Positions 1-8,926 of a stretch of 64,000 nucleotides of DNA are shown one piece after another (position 1 is the first letter of the stretch; the number at the start of each line of letters is the position of its first letter). The stretch is from Edwardsiella tarda ATCC 15947 = NBRC 105688. Its GTDB lineage: Bacteria; Pseudomonadota; Gammaproteobacteria; Enterobacterales; Enterobacteriaceae. Position numbers and translations under genes: made by a program. The stretch covers positions 372,001 through 436,000 of the forward strand of contig NZ_CP084506.1 in NCBI RefSeq assembly GCF_003113495.2, given 5' to 3'. The notes beneath the pieces are model-generated. The model searched no databases. It saw only the letters and a list, made by a program, of their open reading frames with translations, and was not told the DNA's origin.

Positions 1-1342
1 CAATACCGGTCCGTATGGTAACCACTCCTTGACGGTGCCGAGTAACGGCCCGGCGCTGTCGTTGCCGCTCTATCCCTGCGATAACGTCAATTTCCAGGTC
101 ACCACCTATTACAGCAATATCTGTCCGACCGGGGCCTATCAGGGCTACGGGGCGCCGAAGGGGAACTTCGCCCTGACCATGGCGCTGGCCGAACTGGCCG
201 ACCAACTGGGCATCGACCTGCTGGATATCATCGAGCTGAACCGGGTGCATGAGGGACAGGAGTTGAAGATCCTCGGCGCGATCGGCGAAGGCAAGATGCC
301 GACCTCGGTTCCCTCCGCCGCCAGCTGTGCGTTGGAGCCGATCCTGCGTAAAGGGCGTGAGCTGATCGATTGGGATTCCCCGAAACCGGCCGACGGTGAT
401 TGGCGTGTCGGACGTGGCGTGGCGATCATCATGCAGAAGTCTGGTATTCCCGATATCGATCAGGCCAACTGCATGATCAAGTTGGAGTCGGACGGCACCT
501 TTATCGTCCATTCCGGCGGTGCCGACATCGGGACCGGGTTGGATACGGTGGTCAACAAGTTGGCGGCCGAGGTGCTGATGTGCCCGATGTCCGAGGTGCA
601 TGTCATCTCCGGCGATACCGACCACGCGCTGTTCGACAAGGGGGCTTACGCCTCATCCGGGACCTGCTTCTCCGGTAACGCCGCCAAGAAAGCGGCAGAG
701 AATCTGCGCGAGAAGATCCTGTTCCACGGCGCGCAGATGCTGGGTGAGCCGCAAGAGGATGTCGTGTTGGTCGCACCGGGGATCGTGCGCGGTAAGCGTG
801 GTGAAGTCAGCTATGCCGACATCGCGCATAAGGCCGAGACCGGTACCGGTTTCGGGACCTTGGTGGCGACAGCCAGCTACATTACGGCGGACTTCGCCTT
901 CCCTTATGGCGCTAACTTCGCTGAAGTGGCGGTCAACGTGCGTACCGGTGAGATCCGGCTGGACAAGTTCTATGCCCTGCTCGACTGCGGTACCCCGGTG
1001 AACCCCGAGCTGGCGTTGGGGCAGATCTACGGCGCCACCATGCGCGCCATCGGCCACAGCATGAGCGAGGCGATCCGTTACGACAGTGAGGGGCGGCCGA
1101 TCACCCGCGATCTGCGCACCTACGGTGCCCCAATGATCGGCGATATTCCGCGTGACTTCCGCGCCTTCCTGGTACCGAGCGACGATCATGTCGGCCCGTA
1201 CGGCGCCAAGTCGATCTCGGAGATCGGGGTTAACGGGGCGGCACCGGCCATCGCCACGGCGATTCACGATGCCTGCGGTGTTTGGCTGCGTGAATGGCAT
1301 TTCACTCCGGAGAAGATACTGAACGCGTTAGGAAAACTGTAA
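1..1342 (+). CDS. xdhD: Xanthine/hypoxanthine dehydrogenase, molybdenum-binding part (C-terminal fragment)
   Basis: This is the 3' part of a molybdenum hydroxylase of the xanthine dehydrogenase family; the reading frame is open to the left edge, so the true start lies outside the window. About 446 residues are visible. The segment GAYQGYGAPKG corresponds to the family's AFRGFG-type cofactor loop. The stretch KSISEIGVNGAAPA, with its Glu codon at 1220-1222, aligns with the catalytic glutamate segment of xanthine dehydrogenases. In E. coli the order is xdhD, xanQ, guaD, ghxQ, exactly as here, so I assign xdhD. The protein would oxidise purines such as hypoxanthine; in E. coli that substrate is only predicted. 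Cofactor binding and substrate are inferred from the family. Confidence 0.8.
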   Translation, partial: NTGPYGNHSLTVPSNGPALSLPLYPCDNVNFQVTTYYSNICPTGAYQGYGAPKGNFALTMALAELADQLGIDLLDIIELNRVHEGQELKILGAIGEGKMPTSVPSAASCALEPILRKGRELIDWDSPKPADGDWRVGRGVAIIMQKSGIPDIDQANCMIKLESDGTFIVHSGGADIGTGLDTVVNKLAAEVLMCPMSEVHVISGDTDHALFDKGAYASSGTCFSGNAAKKAAENLREKILFHGAQMLGEPQEDVVLVAPGIVRGKRGEVSYADIAHKAETGTGFGTLVATASYITADFAFPYGANFAEVAVNVRTGEIRLDKFYALLDCGTPVNPELALGQIYGATMRAIGHSMSEAIRYDSEGRPITRDLRTYGAPMIGDIPRDFRAFLVPSDDHVGPYGAKSISEIGVNGAAPAIATAIHDACGVWLREWHFTPEKILNALGKL

Positions 1343-1353
1343 GACCGCATGGC

Positions 1354-1373
1354 GCCGCCCCGCGGGGGGCGGC
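1354..1373 (+). terminator. GC-rich hairpin after xdhD
   Basis: A perfect 8-bp stem (1354-1361 with 1366-1373) and a four-base loop lie 12 nt after the xdhD stop codon. No T-run follows, so it may act as a 3' stabiliser or a weak terminator rather than a strong intrinsic one. Confidence 0.4.
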
Positions 1374-1380
1374 CCTATGC

Positions 1381-1516
1381 CAACGATTCAATTAGCCGTT
1401 GGATAATAAATATCCGCCCTACACAGCGACAGACGGATGAATGAGGACGTGAGGTTCAGGGACGCCCTTTGCCGTTAGCGAGGAAAACGCGTAGGTGGAT
1501 ATTTATTAATTGAATC
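1381..1516 (+). promoter_or_regulatory. Large interrupted inverted repeat in the xanQ leader
   Basis: Bases 1385-1394 (gattcaatta) are the exact reverse complement of 1507-1516. Bases 1405-1415 (aataaatatcc) are the reverse complement of 1497-1507, with further pairing of ccctac (about 1417-1422) to gtagg (1491-1495). The element could fold into one long interrupted stem closing a loop of about 68 nt, just before the xanQ ribosome site. A competing small hairpin, caacg (1381-1385) with cgttg (1397-1401), overlaps the outer left arm, so two exclusive folds are possible. It does not look like the known guanine or molybdenum-cofactor riboswitches as I remember them. Confidence 0.5.
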
Positions 1517-1547
1517 AGATGATCAAATTTACCTGAGGAGTAAAGGG

Positions 1548-2966
1548 ATGTCTGATATACCGCGTGCTGGATCCGATCTTATTTATCAACTCGAGGACAA
1601 ACCGCCCTTTCACCAATTAATGGTGGGCGCGGTGACTCATCTATTAGCTATTTTCGTCCCCATGGTGGCACCGGCATTGATCGTCGGCACCGCCTTGGGC
1701 CTATCGACTGAAATCACCGCCTACCTGGTTTCGATGGCGATGATCGCCTCCGGCGTCGGCACCTGGCTACAGGTCAACCGCTATGGCTGCGTCGGTTCAG
1801 GTTTGTTGTCGATCCAGTCGGTCAACTTCTCCTTCGTCACCGTGATGATCGCCCTCGGCGGTGCGATGAAACACGATGGACTCCATGAAGAACTGATCGT
1901 CTCGACGCTGCTCGGCGTCTCCTTCGTCGGTGCCTTCCTGGTGGTGGGTGCCTCGTTTATCCTGCCCTACCTACGCCGGGTGATCACCCCGACGGTAAGC
2001 GGGGTGGTGGTGCTGATGATCGGCCTGAGCCTGATCAAGGTTGGCATCATCGACTTCGGCGGCGGCTTCGCCGCCAAGAGCAGCGGCACGTTTGGCAACT
2101 ATGAAAACATCGGCGTCGGTCTGCTGGTACTGCTGGTGGTGATCGGCTTTAACTGTGCGCGCCACCCCTTGCTGCGGATGGGCGGCATCGCCATCGGGCT
2201 GATCGTCGGCTATATCGTGGCGCTGTGCCTGGGCATGGTCGATTTCAGCGCCCTGCGCGACCTGCCGCTGGTGACCGTGCCGGTTCCTTTCAAGTATGGC
2301 TTTACCTTCGACATGCACGCCTTCCTGGTGGCCGGCACCATCTATCTGCTGAGTGTGCTGGAGGCCGTAGGGGATATCACCGCGACCGCCATGGTCTCCA
2401 ACCGTCCCATCGAGGGGCCGGAGTACCAGTCGCGCCTGAGCGGTGGTGTGCTGGCCGATGGGCTGGTTTCCGTCATCGCCTCCGCCCTCGGTTCGCTGCC
2501 GCTGACCACCTTTGCGCAGAATAACGGGGTGATCCAGATGACGGGCGTGGCCTCGCGTTATGTCGGTCGGGCTATCGCCGTGATGCTGGTGATCCTGGGG
2601 CTGTTCCCGGTGATCGGCCGTTTCTTTACCACCATTCCCGCTCCGGTATTGGGGGGCGCGATGACGCTGATGTTCTCGATGATCGCCATCGCCGGGATCC
2701 GCATCATCATCTCCAACGGTCTACGCCGGCGCGAGACGATCATCGTCGCCACCTCCCTCGGGCTCGGGTTAGGCGTCTCCTATGATCCGGCGGTATTCCG
2801 GGTGTTGCCGGACTCCCTGTATGTGTTGGTGGAAAACCCCATTTGTGCCGGTGGCCTGACTGCCATCATCCTGAACCTGCTGATCCCGATGCGTAACAAG
2901 GCCGAGGTTCGCGAAGAGAAGGATACGGCGGTCGAGTCGTTACGCGGCGAAGAAGAGATGGATTGA
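1548..2966 (+). CDS. xanQ: Xanthine:H+ symporter XanQ (NCS2 family)
   Basis: Inner-membrane nucleobase transporter of the NCS2/NAT family with 472 residues (E. coli XanQ has 466). The start MSDIPRAGSDLIYQLEDKP and the C-terminal EEEMD closely resemble E. coli XanQ. The NCS2 signature QNNGVIQMTGVASRYVG lies near residues 324-340, and the family's VLEAVGD segment precedes it. About a dozen hydrophobic segments are evident. The start has a good ribosome site (gaggag, about 8 nt upstream). It sits between xdhD and guaD, which fits import of xanthine for purine catabolism. It is preceded by the inverted-repeat leader described separately, which may control it. Confidence 0.95.
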   Translation: MSDIPRAGSDLIYQLEDKPPFHQLMVGAVTHLLAIFVPMVAPALIVGTALGLSTEITAYLVSMAMIASGVGTWLQVNRYGCVGSGLLSIQSVNFSFVTVMIALGGAMKHDGLHEELIVSTLLGVSFVGAFLVVGASFILPYLRRVITPTVSGVVVLMIGLSLIKVGIIDFGGGFAAKSSGTFGNYENIGVGLLVLLVVIGFNCARHPLLRMGGIAIGLIVGYIVALCLGMVDFSALRDLPLVTVPVPFKYGFTFDMHAFLVAGTIYLLSVLEAVGDITATAMVSNRPIEGPEYQSRLSGGVLADGLVSVIASALGSLPLTTFAQNNGVIQMTGVASRYVGRAIAVMLVILGLFPVIGRFFTTIPAPVLGGAMTLMFSMIAIAGIRIIISNGLRRRETIIVATSLGLGLGVSYDPAVFRVLPDSLYVLVENPICAGGLTAIILNLLIPMRNKAEVREEKDTAVESLRGEEEMD

Positions 2967-2996
2967 GTCAACGAGTTGGCTGACGAGGAGTTAAAC

Positions 2997-4313
2997 ATGG
3001 TTTGTGAACACACGCTCAAGGCAGTACGCGGCAGCATCCTGGATGTCACCCGCACGGTAAGCGATCCGCAAGAGGTCGAATCCGCACTGCGTTTTATCGA
3101 AGATGGCCTGCTGCTGATCTGCAACGGTAAGGTTGATTGGTGCGGTACTTGGGAAGAGGGGAAGGCGCGTATTCCCGCGTCGATCCGTGTGCGCGATTAT
3201 CGCGGTAAGCTGATCGTGCCCGGTTTCGTCGATACCCATATTCACTACCCACAGAGCGAGATGATCGGTGCCTATGGCGAGCAGCTGTTGGAGTGGCTGA
3301 ACAAGCACACCTTCCCCACCGAGCGGCGTTACAACGATCTCGATTATGCGCGCGAGATGTCTAACTTCTTCCTCAAGCAGTTGTTGCGTAACGGTACCAC
3401 CACCGCTTTGGTGTTCGGCACCGTGCATCCCGAGTCGGTGGACGCACTGTTCGAGGCGGCCAGCCATATCAATATGCGCATGATCGCCGGCAAGGTGATG
3501 ATGGACCGCAACGCGCCCGATTATCTGTTGGACGATGCCCAGAGCAGCTATGACCAGAGCAAGGCGCTGATCGAGCGTTGGCACAAGAATGGCCGCCTGC
3601 TGTACGCGATCACGCCGCGTTTCGCCCCGACCTCCAGCCCCGAGCAGTTGGCGATGGCTCAGCGCTTGCGTGAAGAGTACCCCGATACCTATTTGCACAC
3701 CCATCTCTGCGAGAACCGTGAGGAGATCGCCTGGGTGAAGTCGCTCTACCCGCAGCATGATGGCTACCTGGATGTGTATCACCAGTATGGTTTGACCGGG
3801 AAGAACTGCGTGTTCGCTCACTGTATCCACCTAGAAGAGAAGGAGTGGGATTGCCTGAGCGATACCGGTTCGTCGATCGCCTTCTGTCCAACCTCCAACC
3901 TGTACCTCGGCAGCGGGCTGTTCAACTTACAAAAAGCCTGGCGTAAGCGGGTGAAAGTCGGGATGGGGACCGACATCGGCGCCGGCACCACCTTCAACAT
4001 GTTGCAAACCCTGAATGAGGCCTACAAGGTGATGCAGCTCCAGGGTTGCCGCCTCTCCGCCTATGAGGCGTTCTACCTGGCGACGCTGGGCGGTGCGGCC
4101 TCGTTGGGACTGGATGATCGCATCGGTAACTTCCAGGAAGGGAAAGAGGCGGACTTTGTGGTGCTGGAGCCGACGGCGACGCCGTTGCAGCAACTGCGCT
4201 ACGACAACTCTGTCTCCTTGGTGGATAAGCTGTTCGTCACCATGACACTGGGCGACGATCGCACCATATATCGTACTTATGTGGATGGTCGTTTAGTGTA
4301 CGAACGCACCTAA
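2997..4313 (+). CDS. guaD: Guanine deaminase
   Basis: Zinc-dependent amidohydrolase that converts guanine to xanthine and ammonia in the cytoplasm; 438 residues (E. coli GuaD has 439). Metal-binding motifs are visible: VDTHIHYP (HxH) near residue 80, HTHLCEN near residue 240, FAHCIHLEE near residue 278, and GMGTDIGAGT near residue 325. I chose the ATG at 2997 because gaggag lies 6 nt upstream and the N-terminus then matches E. coli (EHTLKAVRG). An in-frame TTG at 2976 lacks such a site. It follows xanQ by 30 nt, so the two are probably co-transcribed and the XanQ cargo xanthine is also the GuaD product. Confidence 0.96.
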   Translation: MVCEHTLKAVRGSILDVTRTVSDPQEVESALRFIEDGLLLICNGKVDWCGTWEEGKARIPASIRVRDYRGKLIVPGFVDTHIHYPQSEMIGAYGEQLLEWLNKHTFPTERRYNDLDYAREMSNFFLKQLLRNGTTTALVFGTVHPESVDALFEAASHINMRMIAGKVMMDRNAPDYLLDDAQSSYDQSKALIERWHKNGRLLYAITPRFAPTSSPEQLAMAQRLREEYPDTYLHTHLCENREEIAWVKSLYPQHDGYLDVYHQYGLTGKNCVFAHCIHLEEKEWDCLSDTGSSIAFCPTSNLYLGSGLFNLQKAWRKRVKVGMGTDIGAGTTFNMLQTLNEAYKVMQLQGCRLSAYEAFYLATLGGAASLGLDDRIGNFQEGKEADFVVLEPTATPLQQLRYDNSVSLVDKLFVTMTLGDDRTIYRTYVDGRLVYERT

Positions 4314-4427
4314 AATGGCCCATTTTTGGGTTGAAATGACGAGCTATTAGGCCAGATAATCGTTTGCCTTTTACTTCCGTCCCATTTTTACCCGAATTTG
4401 GTCGCAGGATGTAGTGGCAGGGAGTAA

Positions 4428-4448
4428 CGGCTGCCGGTAGGGCAGCCG
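4428..4448 (+). terminator. Hairpin between guaD and ghxQ
   Basis: An 8-bp perfect stem (4428-4435 with 4441-4448) and a five-base loop lie in the 238-nt gap between guaD and ghxQ. There is no T-run after it. It may mark the end of the xanQ-guaD transcript or stabilise it. Confidence 0.35.
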
Positions 4449-4497
4449 ACATGGGGCGGAGGGCAGATAAGAATCATAGGCCGCTCTGCATCAACAG

Positions 4498-4513
4498 ACG
4501 TAATCGATTACGT
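4498..4513 (+). promoter_or_regulatory. 16-bp perfect palindrome upstream of ghxQ, candidate operator
   Basis: The sequence ACGTAATCGATTACGT is a perfect palindrome centred on CG, 38 nt before the ghxQ start codon. It agrees at 12 of 16 positions with the PurR-type palindrome ACGCAAACGTTTGCGT and has the central CG typical of LacI/PurR-family operators. Its position fits a purine-responsive repressor site. Which regulator binds is inference. Confidence 0.45.
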
Positions 4514-4551
4514 TACAGATTAGTTTTCTAAATCACTCAGAGGACATCATC

Positions 4552-5919
4552 ATGTCTAGCGATTCTTCTCAGGTATCGACGGCAGGGAAGTCACAGGGAT
4601 CACTCGATGGCTTTTTTAAGATCTCTGCGCGTGGTAGCAGCGTACGTCAGGAGGTGCTCGCCGGTTTAACGACGTTTTTGGCGATGGTCTATTCGGTGAT
4701 CGTGGTACCGGGCATGCTGGGCAAGGCCGGATTCCCGCCGAGTGCTGTCTTTGTGGCGACCTGTTTGGTGGCCGGCTTTGGTTCGCTGGTGATGGGGTTG
4801 TGGGCTAACCTGCCGATGGCCATCGGCTGCGCCATCTCCCTCACCGCCTTTACCGCCTTCAGCCTGGTGCTGGGGCAGCAGATCAGCGTGCCGGTGGCGT
4901 TAGGCGCCGTATTCCTGATGGGTATTCTGTTTACCGCCATCTCGGTGACCGGGATTCGAACCTGGATCCTGCGTAACTTGCCGATGGGGATCGCCCATGG
5001 CACCGGCATCGGTATCGGCCTGTTCCTGTTGCTGATTGCCGCCAACGGTGTCGGCCTGGTGGTGAAGAACCCATTAGAGGGGCTGCCGGTGGCGCTGGGG
5101 GCCTTCACCTCATTCCCGGTGATGATGTCGCTGCTGGGGCTGGCGGTGATCTTCGGATTGGAAAAACTGAAGGTGCCGGGCGGGATCCTGCTGGTGATCA
5201 TCGGTATCTCTATTATCGGCCTGATCTTCGACCCGACCGTACAGTATCACGGCCTGGTGGCGATGCCGAGTCTGGCGGGGGCCGATGGCCAGTCACTGAT
5301 CTTTAGCCTGGATATCATGGGCGCCTTGCAGCCGGTGGTCTTGCCGAGCGTACTGGCGCTGGTGATGACCGCGGTGTTCGATGCGACCGGCACCATTCGC
5401 GCGGTGGCCGGTCAAGCCAACCTGCTGGATAAAGAGGGGCAGATCATTAACGGTGGCAAGGCGCTGACCGCCGACTCCGTCAGCTCGATCTTCTCCGGCC
5501 TGGTCGGTGCCGCTCCGGCGGCGGTGTACATCGAATCGGCTGCCGGTACCGCTGCCGGTGGGAAGACCGGTTTGACCGCCGTGGTGGTCGGGGTGCTGTT
5601 CCTGCTGATCCTGTTCCTCTCTCCGCTCTCCTATCTGGTACCGGGCTACGCGACGGCACCGGCGCTGATGTATGTCGGCCTGCTGATGCTGAGCAACGTC
5701 GCCAAGCTGGACTTCAACGACTTCGTCGATGCTATGTCCGGCCTGGTCTGCGCGGTGTTTATCGTGTTGACCTGTAACATCGTTACCGGGATTATGCTGG
5801 GCTTCAGCACCCTGGTGATCGGCCGCGTATGCTCGAAAGAGTGGAACCGCCTGAACATCGGTACCGTGGTGATCGCGGTGGTGTTGGTCGGCTTCTACGC
5901 CGGGGGATGGGCTATCTAA
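4552..5919 (+). CDS. ghxQ: Guanine/hypoxanthine permease GhxQ (AzgA-type NCS2)
   Basis: Inner-membrane purine permease of 455 residues, the same length as E. coli GhxQ (YgfQ). Long segments match that protein, for example [21 protein letters not shown] near residue 30, the motif [18 protein letters not shown] near residue 280, and the C-terminal FYAGGWAI. The protein has 12 or more hydrophobic helices. The ribosome site aggac lies 10 nt before the ATG. It would bring guanine and hypoxanthine into the cell for GuaD and salvage. A palindrome resembling a PurR operator lies just upstream and a strong terminator follows, so it is probably transcribed on its own. Confidence 0.95.
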   Translation: MSSDSSQVSTAGKSQGSLDGFFKISARGSSVRQEVLAGLTTFLAMVYSVIVVPGMLGKAGFPPSAVFVATCLVAGFGSLVMGLWANLPMAIGCAISLTAFTAFSLVLGQQISVPVALGAVFLMGILFTAISVTGIRTWILRNLPMGIAHGTGIGIGLFLLLIAANGVGLVVKNPLEGLPVALGAFTSFPVMMSLLGLAVIFGLEKLKVPGGILLVIIGISIIGLIFDPTVQYHGLVAMPSLAGADGQSLIFSLDIMGALQPVVLPSVLALVMTAVFDATGTIRAVAGQANLLDKEGQIINGGKALTADSVSSIFSGLVGAAPAAVYIESAAGTAAGGKTGLTAVVVGVLFLLILFLSPLSYLVPGYATAPALMYVGLLMLSNVAKLDFNDFVDAMSGLVCAVFIVLTCNIVTGIMLGFSTLVIGRVCSKEWNRLNIGTVVIAVVLVGFYAGGWAI

Positions 5920-5940
5920 CCGCCTGGTCTCTCCATGTTG

Positions 5941-5969
5941 GAAAAGCGCCTACGGGCGCTTTTCTGCTG
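5941..5969 (+). terminator. Intrinsic terminator after ghxQ
   Basis: A perfect 10-bp stem (5941-5950 with 5955-5964) with a TACG tetraloop; its 3' arm ends in four T bases. It lies 21 nt after the ghxQ stop. Confidence 0.8.
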
Positions 5970-6123
5970 TCTGAGAGGGCGAAACTTCAACACCAGTGCT
6001 ACCAGTCACGATTTTCCGACCCCGCCTAACCGTTTACGCTAGATTTCCCTTCGGTGAAAAATTCATAAGATGATATTTTGTAACGTGTTGCATTAATTAC
6101 CTAGGCTGTGAGTCGGAACTAGC

Positions 6124-7770
6124 ATGGAAATATTCTTCACAATCCTGATCCTGATTTTGGTGGTGTCACTCTCCGGTGTGCTGACGCGTATGCTGCCGTT
6201 TCAAGTCCCGTTGCCGTTGATGCAGATTGTCATCGGGGCACTGTTGGCCTGGCCGCATTTTGGGTTGCATGTCGATTTCGACCCAGAGCTGTTCCTGGTG
6301 CTGTTCATTCCCCCCTTGCTGTTCGCCGACGGCTGGAAGACGCCGACGCGTGAGTTTCTCCACCATGGGCGTGAGATCTTCGGCTTGGCATTAGTATTGG
6401 TGTTGATCACCGTGATCGGCGTCGGCTATTTCCTGCATCTGCTGCTACCGGAGGTACCGTTGGTGGCGGCCTTCGCATTAGCCGCCGTCCTGTCGCCCAC
6501 CGACGCCGTGGCGCTCGGTGGGATCGTCGGTCAGGGGCGAATTCCGAAGAGCATCATGGGGGTGTTAGAAGGGGAGGCGCTGATGAACGACGCCTCCGGC
6601 CTGGTCGCCTTGAAGTTTGCCATCGCCGTGGCGATGGGCACCATGGTGTTCACCATCTCGGGTGCCACGCTGGAGTTTATCAAGGTGGCGTTGGGCGGTC
6701 TGCTGACCGGCGCGGCGGTCACCTGGCTGTACAGCAAGTCGTTACGGGTGATGAGCCGTTGGGCGGGGGATGACCCGGCCACCCAGATCGTCTTTCTGAT
6801 GCTGCTGCCCTTCGCCAGTTACCTGATCGCCGAACATATTGGCGTCTCCGGCATCCTGGCCGCCGTCGCGGCCGGGATGACCATCAGTCAGTCGGGAGTG
6901 ATCCGCAACGCGCCGCTGACCATGCGCCTACGCGCCAATAGCGTATGGGCGATGTTGGAATTCGTGTTTAACGGCATGGTATTCATCATGTTGGGGCTGC
7001 AATTACCGGGGATCCTGGAGAACTCCATCATCCAGGCCGATCGCGACCCCAATATCGAAACCTGGTATCTGTTCGCCGATGTGGTGTTGGTGTATGCGTT
7101 GCTATTGGTGCTGCGCTTCCTCTGGCTATGGGGCATGAAGCGTATCAGCCTCCACTTTTTTCAACGTAATCCGTTGCAGTTTGCCTCTTATAGCATGCGC
7201 GATCTGTGGATCGCCTCCTTCGCCGGGGTACGCGGGGCGATTACGCTGGCGGGTGTCCTCTCTATTCCGCTATTCCTGAGCGATGGCTCGCCGTTCCCTG
7301 GGCGTTATCAGTTGGTGTTCCTCGCCGCCGGGGTGATCCTGTTCTCCTTGCTGATCGGCGTGGTGGCGTTGCCGCTGCTGTTGCGTGGCGTCGAGGTCAG
7401 TGATGGCGCCACCTATCGCGACGAGGAGCTGATGGCGAAGTCGATCAGCGCCGAGGTGGCCATCGAGAGCCTGAAGAAGATGCAGGAGCGCTTGGAGGCA
7501 GACACCGAAGAGAACATCGATCCGCAGCTGCTTACCGAGGTCAGCTCCCGGGTGATCGGTAGCCTGCGGCGGCGGGTGATGACCAAGGAGAATGTCGACG
7601 AGATCCGCGAGGTAGAGAACCTGGAGCGCCGTTTCCGCTTAACGGCGTTGCGTGCCGAGCGGGGCGAGCTGTATCACCTGCGCGCCACACAGAAGATCAG
7701 CAACGAGACGCTGCAGAAGATGTTGCACGATCTGGATCTGCTGGAGGCGTTACTGATCGATAAGGGATAA
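6124..7770 (+). CDS. yjcE: Na+/H+ antiporter, CPA1 family (YjcE-like)
   Basis: Inner-membrane cation/proton antiporter of 548 residues (E. coli YjcE has 549). The N-terminal half is a 12- to 13-helix CPA1 core with the characteristic segments FIPPLLFADGWKTP near residue 62, LSPTDAVALGGIVG near residue 124 and EGEALMNDASGLVALK near residue 149. The last 130 or so residues are charged, cytoplasmic and helical (LLTEVSSRVIGSLRRR, LHDLDLLEALLI). The start ATG follows a weak ribosome site, but the N-terminus MEIFFTILI matches the family. It stands alone between two terminators. It likely exports Na+ and helps pH homeostasis; ion specificity cannot be read from the sequence. Confidence 0.92.
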   Translation: MEIFFTILILILVVSLSGVLTRMLPFQVPLPLMQIVIGALLAWPHFGLHVDFDPELFLVLFIPPLLFADGWKTPTREFLHHGREIFGLALVLVLITVIGVGYFLHLLLPEVPLVAAFALAAVLSPTDAVALGGIVGQGRIPKSIMGVLEGEALMNDASGLVALKFAIAVAMGTMVFTISGATLEFIKVALGGLLTGAAVTWLYSKSLRVMSRWAGDDPATQIVFLMLLPFASYLIAEHIGVSGILAAVAAGMTISQSGVIRNAPLTMRLRANSVWAMLEFVFNGMVFIMLGLQLPGILENSIIQADRDPNIETWYLFADVVLVYALLLVLRFLWLWGMKRISLHFFQRNPLQFASYSMRDLWIASFAGVRGAITLAGVLSIPLFLSDGSPFPGRYQLVFLAAGVILFSLLIGVVALPLLLRGVEVSDGATYRDEELMAKSISAEVAIESLKKMQERLEADTEENIDPQLLTEVSSRVIGSLRRRVMTKENVDEIREVENLERRFRLTALRAERGELYHLRATQKISNETLQKMLHDLDLLEALLIDKG

Positions 7771-7794
7771 GTGGAGGCCGCGTCGCTGGCTCGG

Positions 7795-7827
7795 GCCCCG
7801 CTCGTCTTAGACGGCCGGGGCTTTTTT
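7795..7827 (+). terminator. Intrinsic terminator after the antiporter gene
   Basis: Outer stem gccccg/cggggc (7795-7800 with 7816-7821) enclosing an inner stem cgtc/gacg, followed by a run of T bases (7822-7827). It lies 24 nt after the antiporter stop and ends just before the convergent LysR gene. Confidence 0.85.
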
Positions 7828-7846
7828 CTTGCGACTCTGTGTGGTC

Positions 7847-8794
7847 TCAGGGGTGCGGGGTCTCCGGTGTCTCATCGCTGGCGCAGTGCGTCAGCCGCTC
7901 GGGGTGCATCGTCCCTGCCGGCCAGAATTCACGGCAGCGGGCGATCCAGGCTTGGGCGCTGTGTGACAGATAGCGTCCGTGACACCAAATGAGCCCCAGG
8001 CGCCACATCAACGCGGGCTCCAGCGGCAGCCATAGCAGGCTGTGCGGATCGAGGCGCTGACAGATCGGCTGCGGTAGGATGGCGATCCCGACGCCGGCTT
8101 GCACCATGGCGGCCAAGAAGTCCCACTGCCCGCTACGTACCGCGATCTGCGGTTGTACCCCGGCGGCGGTGAAGGCCTGCATCAACTGTTGATAGAGCGC
8201 GAAGTCCTCGTTGTACAGCAGAATATTTTGCTGGGTGAGGTCGCTCATGCTCAGGGCCGTGCGGTTGAGCCAGGGGGCCTGGCGTGGCAGTAAGACATAC
8301 AGCGGATGACTGAACAGGGGGAGTGAGGCGATCGCCGGATCGGGCTGGGTCGACAAGGCGGTCAGCGCCAGATCCAACTCACCGGAGAGTACCGCTTGCT
8401 CAACCGCCAGGCCGCCAAACTCAGCGATATGCAGCTCGATACCGGGGTAGCGCTGGCGAAATTCGCCGATCAGTCCAGCCATCTGGGTACCTACCATCGG
8501 CGGGATACCCAGTTTTAGGCTGCCCTTCGTCAGGGTGCCGAGATCGTCCAGCTCGGTTTTCAGTTGGGCGAATTGGTCGAGGATGGCTAACGCTCGCTGG
8601 TAGACGACGTTGCCACTATCGCTCAGCCGCAGTCCACGCCCCTCGCGGATCAGCAGGGTGCAGCCCAACTCCTCCTCCAGGTTGCGTAACATCTTACTGA
8701 TGGTCGGCTGGGTGACGAACAGCTTCTCCGCCGCGCGGGTGAAGCTCTGTTGACGCACCACCTCAACAAAATAACGTAACGTTCTTACGTCCAT
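7847..8794 (-). CDS. LysR-family regulator, CidR-like
   Basis: Transcription factor of 315 residues with the classic layout: N-terminal winged helix-turn-helix (MDVRTLRYFVEVVRQQSFTR, then QPTISKMLRNLEEELG at residues 29-44), then a LysR substrate-binding domain (about residues 90-290). It is divergent from the cidA/lrgA-lrgB pair, which is the usual position of CidR, an activator responding to acetate or weak acid metabolism in Gram-positive bacteria. A palindrome (8825-8838) in the shared 132-nt spacer is well placed for it. The effector is unknown. Function as activator of the neighbouring pair is inferred from position. Confidence 0.85.
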   Translation of the reverse strand: MDVRTLRYFVEVVRQQSFTRAAEKLFVTQPTISKMLRNLEEELGCTLLIREGRGLRLSDSGNVVYQRALAILDQFAQLKTELDDLGTLTKGSLKLGIPPMVGTQMAGLIGEFRQRYPGIELHIAEFGGLAVEQAVLSGELDLALTALSTQPDPAIASLPLFSHPLYVLLPRQAPWLNRTALSMSDLTQQNILLYNEDFALYQQLMQAFTAAGVQPQIAVRSGQWDFLAAMVQAGVGIAILPQPICQRLDPHSLLWLPLEPALMWRLGLIWCHGRYLSHSAQAWIARCREFWPAGTMHPERLTHCASDETPETPHP

Positions 8795-8824
8795 GCAGGA
8801 CTCCGCTATACAGGGATAGGTATG

Positions 8825-8888
8825 CCATTTATCAATGGCGCCAATAATTTTAATTCATTTTATGCCTATGATCCTCTCTGCCTATACT
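8825..8888 (+). promoter_or_regulatory. Candidate LysR site and promoter of the lrgA-lrgB operon
   Basis: A palindrome CCATT-TATC-AATGG lies at 8825-8838. A TATACT -10 box lies at 8883-8888 with a poor -35 (TTTATG, 8859-8864, spacing 18). The palindrome centre is about 63 bp before the predicted start near 8895, the usual place for a LysR recognition site at an activated promoter with a weak -35. Confidence 0.5.
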
Positions 8889-8926
8889 GTGCGCCTTATC
8901 ACATAAATTCCCCTTCTGAGGTTAGT

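Noticed and set aside
2976-2996. TTG start for guaD seven codons upstream
   Set aside because: The ATG at 2997 has gaggag 6 nt upstream and gives the family N-terminus.
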